DNA from: Marsupella aquatica
Taxonomy: Eukaryota > Marchantiophyta
Assembly: GCA_973895155.1 (NCBI GenBank)
Contig: OZ316893.1
Location: 5,766,001 to 5,830,000, forward strand
DNA: 64,000 nucleotides
Reading direction: 5' to 3'
The notes under the pieces were generated by a model, which was given only the letters and a program-made list of their open reading frames with translations, was not told the origin of the DNA and searched no databases. The position numbers were made by a program, and so were the translations under genes. Of this stretch, positions 44,675 through 57,814 are shown piece after piece (within the stretch, counting starts at the first letter, position 1; each line of letters opens with the position of its first letter).

Positions 44675-47600
44675 ACAAAGAGAGTCAACGAATTTTGGGA
44701 GCGCTCACCTTGTATGACTTTTCCTAAGGCAATGTGATAGTGCTTTCTGTGCTGCGTGAAGTTTTTCACGCTTGTAAATCCTTCGTCCTGCTTCTGGGTT
44801 TGGCCTGTCCACCCATCAATGAAAGTCAATATCTTCCAGAGCGTTGAACTAGAGATAGCAGTCACGAGGTGACATTTTAGACCTGGATGTTCTTTGATCG
44901 ATGGTTGCCTGGCTGATTATTTGCTTCTGTGAGGGCTCACATTTTTACTCGTTGGAATTTTATCGTCTTTTACCGCGTACACAACGATAATGAATTTCAA
45001 TTCCGCTGCTTGACTGCATAAATGTGCCTCTCGCTACCACTCGCTCTCGTCATTTCGGTACCTTGTTTTCGCTTTTCGCGTGCACGAACCTTTACTCTCT
45101 CGATCCTTTACTCTCTAGACAAACTAAGTAGTTCTTGCTTTGGAAGAGGCAAGTGGCAGAGTAGGGACTTCCTGATCAAATTAAGGGCCTGCCACCTGAA
45201 TGGGAGGAGGGACTGTCCAGCACAGCAATTGTGAAGGAAAGACGAAAACCGTGTGGAGTTTCAGGAGAACACTCTGCCCCCAAATTCCGATGCGTGTCCA
45301 GGTGCCCCTGCCCATGCCTGTGCTATCAATGCTCTCAACCCACAACATCCTTCTTTCAGAGTGAACAACCCAGATTTTGATCACAATGTGGAAGATCCTC
45401 TAATGAGCTGGATGAGCTCGAGCTAAATGCACTACCAATTGACCTGGATTCGTTGCCCGACTAAGGAGAAGTCATCAAGAGTGGGATGACCTGGTTGCTG
45501 AGGAGAAGGCCACACAGGAGCAGCCTGCAACACTAGACAGCTCTCTCAAGTACCAGGATGTCACCAGTCTATATCGATTCATGTAAATGGCTCCACGCGT
45601 AGAATGGCCTCATGTAAATTTGGGCAATGACTTCATTTGTCCCTCAAATTATTGAAACCTAGCCTCGGGTAATTTACATGGTCTTGTGAAGGAGTGTTTG
45701 TCTCAATGTCCGCCTCCATTTTTGCAGTGACATGTAATTTACGTTGTCTTATGAAGGTCTTTATTTATAAAATGGTCCTTGGTCACTTTCCCAAACCTTG
45801 GCTCGACCCCTTTGCCGAATGTTCAATTGTGTGTGGCAGATTCTTTTAGGAATATCCCTTCACTTCTTTCCGTGATGAGTCTTTTCTTGTTTGCAAACTC
45901 ACATGTGGCATCGAATTGTAATTTACATTGTCTTATAAAGGTCTTTATTTATAAAATGATCCTTGCTCAATTCCCTAAACCTTGACTCGACCTCTTTGCC
46001 GAATTTTCGAATAAGTGTATGGCAGATTCTTTTAGGAACTCCCCTTCACTTCTTTTCGTGAACAGTCTTTTCTTGTCTGAACACTCACATGTGGCATCAA
46101 TGGGCGACAATTGATGTCGGGTGAGTTCCCGTGCGGTATTTGAAGAAGGTATCGTGGATCACCATGAAGTACCCAGTAATCACAACAGAACCCATCCCAT
46201 CGCCGGACCATTCCATGTTCAGAGACATCCAAGCACACTGGTGAAAACCAATTTCAGAAGATTTTCCGAAGAGCATGTACTCGCCTATCATTGGCTTGCT
46301 TCATTGGACCTCTCCCAATACACACATTCCGTATCTTGGAAGGCAAACCTTCTTAGGGGAAGACATGACCAAAAAGCAGATCCTTGCCCAAAACTCGTTT
46401 AGACGACCCAGATTCTTGACGAGTCAAAACAGTGTACTGTTGCGCAATCGCCCCATACCTTAGCTTTCAAGCATTTCCAACGTGGTTTGATGTCATCAGA
46501 ACCACGTGCAGTACAGAGTACATCGAACCACGTAGCTAACGAAGATCATACAGCGTACTGGAGAGGAAAGTCAACATACGGCACCTTACGCAATTGTCCC
46601 CTCCCTTTCAAGTGCCGTGCTGAAGCAGCGCGGGCAGCATTTGGGGTACCGTAAACCCCTTTTTTCTTTGTATTTCTATGGACGTGCATGGTTTCGTGCT
46701 GCTATACCTGGCGAGTCCACGTAAACCCTAGATGGCGATAAGTAAATTCACACGAGCATGGTTTGATGCTCTTATACCTGGACGAGCATGGTTTGATGCT
46801 CTTATACCTGGTGTATCCACCTTTTAGATTTTCTCTTGTGTGTTTTTATTTCATTGTGCAATACCAAGAAGAAAATTAGATCACCTACACATCGTCTCAA
46901 GACCAAAAAAGGAACATGTCCCAAGAGGAGTATACCCCTTTTTGCTGAGCATACTCTCTATCTTTTGGTTTTTTAGAGAAAAAGTTTTGTTTGGAGGTCC
47001 ACTAATAATATATCTCCAGTAGAATGCTTGGGACCCGAGAGATTTTAGACTATAGTATACAATGTAGTGTCATAGGGATCCGTATGATATACACCTATGA
47101 GCCCTGATTTTGCTTCTAGGCCCCTACAGAAACGTCTGGTGGGGGACTTGGCATTTCCCTTGGTCCTGGAGAATGTGCGCAACAAGTTCCGGAAATGTCT
47201 TGGAAGTTTTCCTTAACTCCATCTGGTCTTCCTTTGAGTTTTTGGTTCACTAATACCGTGACACATTAGCACTTCTCAACTATTCTGTCTCATAAAAACC
47301 AACCCTATGAATATATGGTCTGCTACCCTAGTGTGTTTTGCCAACACAATTGGTGGGTATTCAGGATGCTGTCAGTACACATTATAGCAAAATAAATTTT
47401 ATCAATGTTTGACAATCTTAACACCATGCTAAAACCAGTCACTCATCCCTTCATGGGATATTTAGTCTCCCATGTATGGTCTACCTGTATAGGATAGACT
47501 ATAATATGCCATAAAGGGATAGCTCCGGTCCTTAACCGAATACACTAGCCCCGACCACCTGTTCTTTGAACGAGAATAGTGGAGAGTACAATAAAAATGT

Positions 47601-48610
47601 CACCAAACTATATTTACTATTCACATTCTTTGAATGTTAATGAAATGATAAAAAAATCATTTTAATAATCATACATAACATACCATCTATTCTCTGTATA
47701 TATTATTCTTCCTATGCACATGTGTTATGGTGGGGCCATAGAGTACATTTTTTGAATGTAAATAGAAATTACAACAAAAAGTATGATAATTATCATTGAC
47801 ATACATAGTAGTCATAAGTTTTCACATTCATACGGTGTACCATGGAGTTACAATTTAGAGTGTTAACTCTAGAAACCTAACCCCCAACTCTAGGTTATAA
47901 TTGGCGCTTTATAATTAGAGATATGAACTTGCAAAAATTAATAAACAATAATGATTAAATGCGCGGTTTTACACTGCAGTATGATACGTCATCGTGGTTT
48001 GGAGTATGAACCACGTACGGTACTCATGGCATCGAACCACGTAGCCAACCAACAAACACTATGAAGCATCCTGGATAGCGAAAAATATCTCGAGCCGAGT
48101 TGACGGGAAACGACGGAAACCGTGCGCGTCGACAGAAAGGCTCCGTTTGGTTCCTGGACGAGGGCTTGCCAAGTTGACAATTACAGGCTTCGGGGTTCCG
48201 CGCACGGTTGGCTGACAGAGCAGCTGCGCCACGCCAAGCGAATCCGAGCTGTTGTAGACGGAGAGAGAGGAGGGTCTTGCGAAAAAGCTGCTTCAGTACT
48301 GTACAGAGTATTCCTCCTGTTTTCCTTCGTGAGTACTCTTTTGTGGGTGCACTTGCTTTGGCGAGTGTGGGACGCAGCTCCCTTCCTTACCTGAGCTTAT
48401 CCCTCTTCTCTTCTCCTCGTTTCCGGATCTCCTGTCTCAAATTCTGCTCTGCTGACGGTCCGGCTCACGTTTTCCGCCTCGCGCCTTCGCTAGGAGGTTA
48501 GAGTAGAGGTGGAGGGATCGAGATACCTTCGAGTGAAGGTGGAATTGGAGCGAATTCTGTGGAATCGGTGAGGAGGAGAAGGAGCTGCAGGTGGCGGCAG
48601 GGTAGCCAAG
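44675..48610. other. Long gap between VMA21-like and ABC1K genes
   Basis: No gene is supported. It has a tandem pair at 45735-46102, a triplet of GCATGGTTTGATGCTCTTAT-type repeats at 46690-46812, and two related segments near 46490 and 47990 sharing GAACCACGTAGC. A short peptide-like remnant (NPDFDHNVEDPL, near 45370) could be a decayed transposase end. Confidence 0.5.
45735..46102. repeat. Tandem duplication, ~184 bp, diverged
   Basis: Two copies starting TAATTTACRTTGTCTTATRA at 45735 and 45919. Both end CACATGTGGCATC. Several substitutions separate them, so this is older than the 200-bp duplication at 43.7 kb. Confidence 0.85.
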
Positions 48611-51600
48611 ATGGCGGGATTGGCTGAGTCGGCGGTGCTCAGCTCGTCGTTGGGATTGTGTTCATCGGTGGAGAGACTTAAGGGAGGGAAACAAGGTGGC
48701 AGAAGTAGTTTTGGTCAGCGTTTCAACAGCAACAACAGGCCAGATAGGGATGCGAGCTGCTTTAATTTGAGAATTGTGGCTTCTGGAGAGAGTAATGGGA
48801 ATGGGAATGTGAATAGAAGGATGTCTTCATTTGTTGGGAATGGAGCTGCAGCTTCTGGCCGTAAGAGTAATGCATCGGAATACAACATGGTTCCAATTGA
48901 GGAAGCTGTCAAAAGATCTGGAGCTGGCAGCAGCTATGTGAGTTCAAATGTGGTGACCAATGGTACGATACTTCTTTTCCTCGTGCCTACTCATATTGTA
49001 CCTGAGAATTCGGAAAAATTGGAAGGATTTGAGATGAATACCAGCGATACTGTGCGAAGATTATGCCCTCCCATTCTGTAAAAGGACACATAGGATTAAA
49101 TCTCGTTCAATTTCTCTAGGCACTGAAGGTCGCCACCTTGTCGATTTCGTTCATTACTTGTGGAGGAAAGAATCAGTAAAATCCATTATTGGAAGATGAA
49201 GATTAGGCATATTCTTAGGGACAGCTTCTCTGCCGTCGTTATTCATAGACGCAAGTCTGATCTTTCAGAGTTCAGCTTTATTTTGGCAGATCCATTACAG
49301 CAAATAGAAATGACTAGCAGTTTGAAGCTTTTTGCAGCTGCATATGTAGCTTACAGTTTGCAAGACCTTTTGAATGTCATCCCTGATACATGAATGAAAC
49401 TTTTCGAAGGATCAAGATGTGCCCGTGTGGTTAGATAAATTGAACGTGTCCTCTGAGTTCTAAAATTGGTCCAACGAGCAATCAGGTCTGTGTGAACAGT
49501 TCGTACTTCTCCGGTCTAGTTAGATGGGATGTCCCTACGTAGAATTTCACAGGAGGATTGCTGGAGATTTGTTGAATTCTTAATTTGAGGATCTAGTTCA
49601 CAGTACAAAGCATGAAAACAGGTATCTTATGTCTCTCTTTGTGGAATTCTTGGTGCAACTGTCCTTATTATTGGTGGATGATGCATTCTGTGTGAACTCA
49701 CTCGCCTTACTATTCTCCAGGTGCTGAATTATATCTTTAATCGCAGCCTGTTGTTTAGTTTCTCTAGCGAAAAAGTTGACCATATTTACACCATTCATTA
49801 TTGCTATATCTTCCTGTTCCATCATCGTCACATCGGGACCAATGGCCATTTCTCGCGGAAAGATCGCTTGATCTCCTTGCTCTTTTAAATGAGATTCACA
49901 TTTATTCGTGGCTTCCCTCTGTCCTCGTGGTTCCCTATGACTTAGAAGGAGCAACTTCTTCATGGGGTCTTTTAGGCCAACCCTGTCTTACGGGTTGGCC
50001 TCACCAGAAACAGACAGTTGAGTTGTCGAAATATCATGGAAACGGCCCTTCGAATTGTGCGGAGGGTTAATTGCATCGTCGTTCAACCATTTATAAGGCT
50101 GAAACGAGTGGGCTAGTAGGAGGAAATTATTCCAGTTCTGCGTTCGGAGGACACAGAAGAATACAAGTAGAGAGAGTGGGCCTTAAGATTCTCCTGTCCC
50201 ATCCCTGCACAGCAGAATGGGCAGACCAGATTGCAATACCCGTGGAAGACGAGGGCGAAGAGACGTGAGAACAAATGCTTTCACAATCGAGCTCTTTCTG
50301 CAATTCAGCGTCCACATCCCAATTTGCACTGGCCACACTTATGTGAGGCGGAATTCGCAAACTCATTTGGAAGATGTACCTCGTCCATCCTCTCCCTTCC
50401 AATTCCAATGCAATGCCCTTGCGCGACTTCGAAGACTGGTCTTGAGTCCTGGCTTTGCAGCAGCACGTTGCTAGGTGTCGAACATGGAGCCACAAATGCA
50501 AAAGTTAGCAAATTTCTCGGAGATCTGGGATTATTTAAATAAGAGATGCTGCCTTTTAAGGAACTAGTTGCAGTACGAGAAGAATGATCTATGCCCTTTA
50601 GAACAGCCTTGGAAAAGAAATGTCAGGGCTTTCCTTCTTTGGATACTCAGGGATTTTCGGATTCGGCGCAGGTGCAGCGAACAGAATTGCAGACCGGAAG
50701 TCGTCCAGCTTTGATACAGTATCGCTAGATGCGGCTATCAGAGGAGGTTCCGATGAAGTAAGTGGGCAGAATGGGTCCTCAACTCGAACTTCGACAGTAA
50801 ATGGGAACGGCCGAAGTGCTTCAAATGGTAGGGCGACCAGCAATGGGAGTACCCTCACTCGTCAAGGGAATCCTCTTGAGACGAAAGTAAATGGGGCTGT
50901 GATTGCTAGTGGGTCGAGTACCCGGAAGATAGTCGTTCGCGCCCCTGTGCAGCTTCCTGCGATTGAGGAAAGCCTGCGTGTGCTACCATCAGACGAGGGA
51001 TTCAGTTGGTCCCGGAGCAACTACAGTAGGACGCAGCGAACAATCGATGTGTGGAGCTTTGTTCTTGCTCTCAGAGCTCGTGTGTTCCTTCTGGATACCA
51101 AGTGGACCTACCTTGGCGGTTTTACGGAGGAGAAAAAGGTCTGTTTTTACTAGATACCCTAGCTTTGTTCCGCGATGGATGTTTAAATAATCAATTTAGT
51201 GTCGGTAGTAGTCTAATTAAACAGCCACTGTCACTCCGCCTGACGGAGGATGATCTTTCGGAAGCGAGTGAGCATCATGGTGAATTGCTGAGAATTATGA
51301 ACAGTTTTGGACCAGAATGAGCTAAATAGGCTTTAGAAAGGAGGCGAGAATGTTTTCGTCTCATTGCAGAATCGTCTCCTGTCATAGAAGCTTCCTTCAC
51401 TCCTCTGTTGAAGATTGAGTTGTCAAAGCTGCGTCCATTTGTTATGATTGATTCAGAAAGAAAGAACACGGAGTACTGCAGCTTGGGTTCGAGAGACCAT
51501 CTTGCAGCTCGGCCCGACATTTATCAAACTTGGACAGCTCTCGTCAACAAGATCCGATCTTTTCCCTGCTGAGTTTGTGGAGGAGCTAGCAAAACTTCAG

Positions 51601-54600
51601 GTTCGCAGTCAGCAAGTCACCTGAATGTTCAGTTTTGGGGCGATAAGTAAATTCACTAACAACTGAGCTTTTCAAAATTCCCCGGTTTTGGAATCTACTG
51701 CTAGTCCTAGCTTCACACGACAGAGAAATATACTAGTAAGCGCATCTGTTTCGTTTTAGGACATGTGTCAATTTGGGTATTCATTTGACAGCATGGAATG
51801 TTAGTTGGACGTTGTCCCCAACCGGACTATGTCATGTCATTAATGTCAGGAGCGGATGAATTACAGAGGTAGACTAGTAAGTAGTGCGTTGGTGCAAGGC
51901 TCATGGCCAAGTCGATGTCAGTCTCAACGTTCTTTACTTACACAGAGAGGCAGCCCTTTAGTTTATTTGAAACTAGTTGCAGTTTTCGACGCTCCTTCCA
52001 GACACAATCTGTCAGTTAGGTTCATTTTACTCGATTGGACTGTGACTGGCATGTGAAGCAATGGCATCGGATGGAATCTCTCGAAAGAGTCGGATGTTTC
52101 GTGAGTTCTTTTGTTAAGAAATAGAACAGATTTCAAAGGGACATCATCCTTTGAGTTGGTCGAGCGGGCTAAGTGTGCTTATTCTATGCAGATGTTCCTG
52201 AGCACAGCTGTAGTCTTACTACGCTTGTGTAATGTCTGCAGAAGCGAAGTTCATTTCATTGATACCATATGAATTGGTGACTGCAGGATCGGGTCCCAGC
52301 ATTTTCTGCAGAAAAGGCAATTGCCCTGATAGAAACGGAGTTGGGATCTCCAATTGACGAGATCTTTGCGCAATTCGAGAGGCAACCCATTGCAGCTGCA
52401 AGTCTTGGGCAGGTACAATCCGGACGACTTACTCGTAGACTGTCGCGTTTTCTCTTTCTCTAAAGGATTTATTGTGGTCAAAATCTGTTTTTTTGACCTG
52501 AAAGTAACGATCACCAACGATTTTTAAATTTTAAAAAAGATAGGAACACACATTATCCCAATCGAAAAGAAGGGGACAGTCTTCCCTATTAGCACTCAAC
52601 ATGATTACCTACAAATGTGTTGTTGACTGTAAATATGGTGAGAAGTAATTATTGCCGTGTTAGATTCCTAATATATTAGAATCCATACTCGGATATCGAT
52701 TTATCCTACTGTTCTCTTCCTATCAAGTTTGTCAACTAAAGCAGATCAAGTACTTCTAGTTGGATACGAGAATGATGGAACTCCCGGATGGAGCTCGGGG
52801 TAAATCAAAGCGTGCAAACACCATGTTTCAATGCGATAATGCAGAGATGGTTAATAACAAACTTGCTGTGGCTTTCCATTTATAAACCTATTGGAGATTT
52901 AGGAAATTCTTTCGATCAGCAACTTGGAATATGGGAAGGTTGTTTGTTGGTCAGGAGAGCTTGATTGGAAGCTTTTAAAGCATTTCCTAGAGCTTTTGGA
53001 CCATTGAAACTTAGTGGCGAGTGTCGATTTAAAAAAAAAGAAAGCGCGGGCCATGAGAGACTATTTATTAATTATCTCGATCTGGACTTCAATGTCAGAC
53101 TCTGAGATCGTTTCAGTCATTTTTCTGATTCGATGAGCTTTCTACTGATCGAACCTCTTGCAGGTGCACAGAGCTGTTCTCTTCAATGGCGAGAAAGTTG
53201 CAGTGAAACTTCAAAGGCCTGGATTGAAGGAATTATTTGATATCGATTTAGGTAAGATTTGTAGATCTTGTACTATTGGAGGTATTTGATAGTGTCCGTG
53301 GAATATCTGTTTAGTGCTTACCGGTAATTCCCTACATTTCATAGAAAACACCTGCTGAGTATGTTGCTCGACTGTACCATCCCCTGGTCCAGAGTTAGCT
53401 TAAAGAAAAGTAAGGTTCTTTTAAGTGGAGGTAACCTCATAAGTTGAAGGTAAATTGCCGCAAATAGTTTGAAGGAATTTTGATTATGTGTGCTGTCCCT
53501 CCTGTGAAGACAACATGAAACAAATTGCTGAGTACTTCCAGAAAAGCGAGTCGATGGGGGGCCCCACTCGCGATTGGGTTGGAATTTACCAGGAGTGTGC
53601 CACGTAAGATCTCAATGGGGATACCTCCAACTCACCTTGAAATGCGCTTCTTTTGCTCGACTTACTGACATGTTGTGGTCAGCCCGTTCAACATTTCTCG
53701 AACATTGCAAAGCGAAAGGAGTTGTTTGTCATTCACATCTGTCCTTATTGTTAAGCGGACAATCTTTCCAAATGGGAAGAGATTAGCGAAACTGGAACAT
53801 GGTCATTTAATCCTCGTTTGGTAAATGCAGGATTCTGTACCAAGAGATTGATTACATTAATGAAGGAAGGAATGCAGATAGGTTTAGAAGGGACTTCAGA
53901 AACTACAAGTGGGCAAGAGTACCTGTGAGTTGCTTGCCACCATTGGCTTGTTTGCACAAACTTCTGTGTCCTGAAATGGTGTTTTCTTTTTGTCTTCTGT
54001 GAATGTCTGGTTGAAAACTGTGGATGTACAAGTTGCTGTGACAACAAAGCTGATTCACTTTCTCGGATGAAGGAGTTATTCTGACACTCGAGAGTTTTGG
54101 CTTGTCACAGCAAATTTACTGGGACTATGTCTCTCCCAAAGTGCTTACTTTAGAATATGTCCCCGGTAAGTTATCTGATATTTTCTGTGATGCCATGAGA
54201 CTACCATCCTGTCTTTAGCGCATGTACGTATTGTCAGCGCGTGTTACTGTTTGGTATGTGGCATCCGGGCGAATGTCCCCTGATGTTCGGTGTGGGCACC
54301 ACCCATATCTTGGACTCGTGTCGATCAGGACCTTAAAGCTCGTCACAGACTTAGAAATATCCTTAGCACTACCCAGTTTACGCGATCCAGTCGTCCCTTC
54401 ACAAGTTAGGAAAGGAAAAGAAGAAGCAGCTAATTAAATTTTAGCAGCTCGGACTCATTTACACATTCGAAGGAGAAGAATTACTTACCTCTCTTACATT
54501 TGGTCTTCACAGGTATAAAGGTTAATGACGTGGCCGTCCTTGATAAAGGTGGCTTCAACCGAGCCAAAATTGCTCAATATGCTATTGAGGCGTACCTTAT

Positions 54601-57600
54601 TCAAGTAATTTCTTCCTTCAGCTTGTATTGTCTTTTTTGTTTCAAGTTGAGGTGCATAAGCTATGTTATGGAGACCGTTGCTCACCAGGATATATGTTGG
54701 AGAAGTTTGAACTTTGCTAAGATCTCTGTCGGGTACGACTGCATGAGTACAATCATTTCGTTTTCACTATTGAAAGAGTTTCGTTCGCTCCTTGAACTGA
54801 AATGGCAGATATTGAAGACTGGCTTTTTCCATGCGGATCCACATCCTGGAAATCTGGCAGTTGACACAGATGGCTCGCTCATTTACTATGATTTTGGCAT
54901 GATGGGCGAAATCAAGGCCTTCACCAGGGAAAAGCTACTGGAAATGTTCTACGCTGTATATGAAAAGGATGCGCAGAAAGTAAGTCACAGGGACTAACTG
55001 TCAAGGATTGCGGAAGCAAGTGTCCCTGTACGTTTTGACTTGAAATAAGTAGATTGCGACGAAAGCGGTCTAGATTGCGTGTATTACTCTTTAGACGCCA
55101 CTGATCTCCAGTTGACCGTTTTGATGTACAGGTAATAAATGCACTTATTGATCTGGGTGCTTTGGTCGCAACTGGAGATCTGACACCGGTATGTGGTGGA
55201 ACTGCGTCGTTCAACGATCTATGTTTTTCCTCTCGCTGAATTTCCAAAGGTTCTCGAGAATATACGAGGAATTGTGCAGCAGGTTGCGAGATCCTTTTGC
55301 TTACCTGCTTGCAACTTTTGGAGCGAATAGAGAATGAATTTTACAATTCTCTGGATCACTGATATTCGAGTTTGAATACTGTAGGTTCGAAAGACGGTTC
55401 AGTTTTTCTTGGACAATTTAATGAATCAACGCCCTGACCAGGCTAGTACGTTCTCAGCCATTGGCGAGGTAAGATGAGTGATCCGTGATGCCGCAAAGAA
55501 TTGGTTCTTGTGTGAGTGACAGCTTAATATTTCAAACGTGCTTTCCATGTCTACGCGTCACGAGTCCTCAACTTGACACGAGCTGTTTCGTTGATGCAGG
55601 ACTTGTTTGCAATAGCCGTGGACCAACCATTTCGATTCCCTGCAACTTTCACATTTGTTCTGCGTGCCTTCTCTACCCTCGAAGGTAAGACTATCTTAAC
55701 TACGCCTTTCAGTACTTTGGGAAATTAGTTTGGTTCGGTTTCTTGAAAGGAATCCTGTGCAAGCATAAATCGTCACGTGTCTTTCTGTCGCCACCAGTGA
55801 TCTGCCCGAGGCACACTTACTCATAGCTATCACTCGAAAGTGCAGGCATTGGTACTATTCTCGATCCAGACTTTTCATTCGCAAAAATTGCTTCTCCATA
55901 TGCTCAGGTATGTCCTTCATAACTAGTTTTCTGGTTAAAGTGGAATGGCTACTTTCTGGAACCATGTCTTTCATAACTAATTGTCTAGTTAGAAGTGGAC
56001 TAACTATTTTCTAGAACCCAACCATTCTGAAGCAGATCGACTTGTTCGAAGGCAAATTTTCTTGCGTGATAGACCAAATGAAATAATTTCCTCAAAATGG
56101 GCCCTGATTTTATGAGAGTTTTAAAATCTTCACGTAGTATTAGTGGGACCATCGAGCTGTCAAGAGAATTTATTGGAAAATTCAGAAGCTGTCATCTGAA
56201 TTTTGAAAGTGAGAACAGTAAATTATTATTTTCTAGAACCCAACCATTCTCTAGCAGATCGACTTGTTTGAAGGCAAGTTTTTTTGCGTGATAGACCTAA
56301 TGAAAAAAATTCCTCAAAATGGGCCCTGATTTTACGAAAGTTTTAAAATCTTCGCGTAGTATTATGGGGATCATCGAGCTGTCAAGAGAATTTCTTGGAA
56401 TATTCAGAAGCTTTCATCTGAATTTTGGAAGTGAGAACAGTGAATTATTTTGTCGAAATCTGAATGTTCTCGTCGTCTCATCTGAGCAGGAGTTACTAGA
56501 TGTTCGTGACAGGAGGAGTGATGGGAGGTTTATTGTGCAGGAGTTACAAAAGCAAGCAGCTGATGTACGGTCTTGCTCTCTGACTACTCTCTGACTACTC
56601 TCTGTGTTGGGTGTATTGTATTGTTTCTAATATCACTTATAAGATTCTTTTGATATAGTAGTTGAATCTGAAGCCTTTCCCTTCCTATTCAACACATTTC
56701 TCTGTTTGTTAGGTCACGTCCTTTTCCAGGGCAAGTGCTAGTCTCTGACCCTCTGTTACATCACATGCAGGCAAGGGACGCAGCGGTAGCCATGCCTTTG
56801 AGAATTCAACGAATGGACGAAATTATCACAAAGCTTGAAGCTGGAGACTTCAAGCTTCGTGTACGAGTTCTGGAGGTATGCATATGAGGGGACCGATAGC
56901 TGAACGGATTGTCTTGTTGTAGGTCTGAAGAATCTTTCGTAGAAGGATAGGATTTTGGAATCTGCCATCACGCTTTAATGAAGGAGAAGACCAGAGGATA
57001 CCTTTTCAGGCTTTCTCTATCTGAAGAGCAGCATTAGTTATTAGAGAGTGATTCTAGTTGTCAATATCTCGGGTGGTTACAAGCGGAGTGAAAAACACGC
57101 TAAAACTAAGTTTTTGTGATAGTGTCGTTGCTGGACTTCAAATTGTGAGTCATGATCCATAACAAAGTCCCCGTCAGTGGTCTGAAGCCTACTTTTCGCT
57201 TGCAATACACAGGCAGAGAGGGCTGCACGCAGGGCATCAATCCAGCAATCAACAACGCTTAACTTGGTAGCAGCTGCATGTTTTATTAATATAGGCGTCC
57301 AACTTACACTTTCTGAGGGCCTTTCTCCTCTCACTGGATCTCCATTCGCTGCCGCAGGTAAAGACTTGAGGAAAATTCACCACATTTCTCGTACAGTTGG
57401 CATCCACGTAATTCCCATTAGAATATGAATTTCTAAACATTCACATGCTTTCTGCTATAATAAAGATCTGCAAGAGTTGATGGATTTTATGCTGGGTGCC
57501 TGTTTGGGGATTTTTAGATTTCGCGGCAGAGCGATTACACATGCTTGGACTAAATTATCCTGGATCTGTGCGTGAACGAAATTCTGCTATATCAGAATAA

Positions 57601-57814
57601 AAGGTGTCGAGAGGGAAATCGCTCTCATTTGACCTGCTGTTACTAAAACCTAATTGACAGGGAAGATAAACGGCCAGATCTTGCCTTTTTCTTTCATATC
57701 CGAGAACTTGCATACTGATATTAGTGATCGCCCGTGACAGGTGTCTTCCTGGTTTTGGTACTGAACAGTTTCAGGAGGATCAAGAACCTGGACAAGTTTG
57801 AGAAAATGCTATAA
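48611..57814 (+). CDS. Chloroplast ABC1K-family atypical kinase (18 exons)
   Basis: Exons: 48611-48962, 50627-51138, 51457-51600, 52287-52412, 53164-53251, 53510-53603, 53831-53924, 54111-54165, 54513-54604, 54809-54979, 55132-55188, 55385-55468, 55600-55684, 55846-55907, 56490-56564, 56771-56875, 57213-57357 and 57741-57814. They total 2415 bp in one frame (804 residues), all GT/AG. Residues 1-50 look like a plastid transit peptide (Ser/Arg-rich, few acidic). A low-complexity Ser/Asn/Gly linker follows. The ABC1 core has [17 protein letters not shown] (KxGQ), [16 protein letters not shown] (Lys), HADPHPGNL and YYDFGMMG (DFG). Plant ABC1Ks sit in plastoglobules or envelope and influence prenylquinone metabolism and photoprotection. 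It most resembles the ABC1K1/ABC1K7 type, but I cannot separate these by eye. Confidence 0.93.
56007..56452 (+). repeat. 222-bp tandem duplication inside ABC1K intron 14
   Basis: Two diverged copies starting TTTTCTAGAACCCAACC at 56007 and 56230, also aligned at GGGCCCTGATTTTA (56099 and 56321). They lie wholly within the intron between exons 14 and 15. Confidence 0.9.

Noticed and set aside
49598-49963. Minus-strand frame of 121 codons
   Set aside because: Lies inside the first intron of the ABC1K gene and has no recognised motif.
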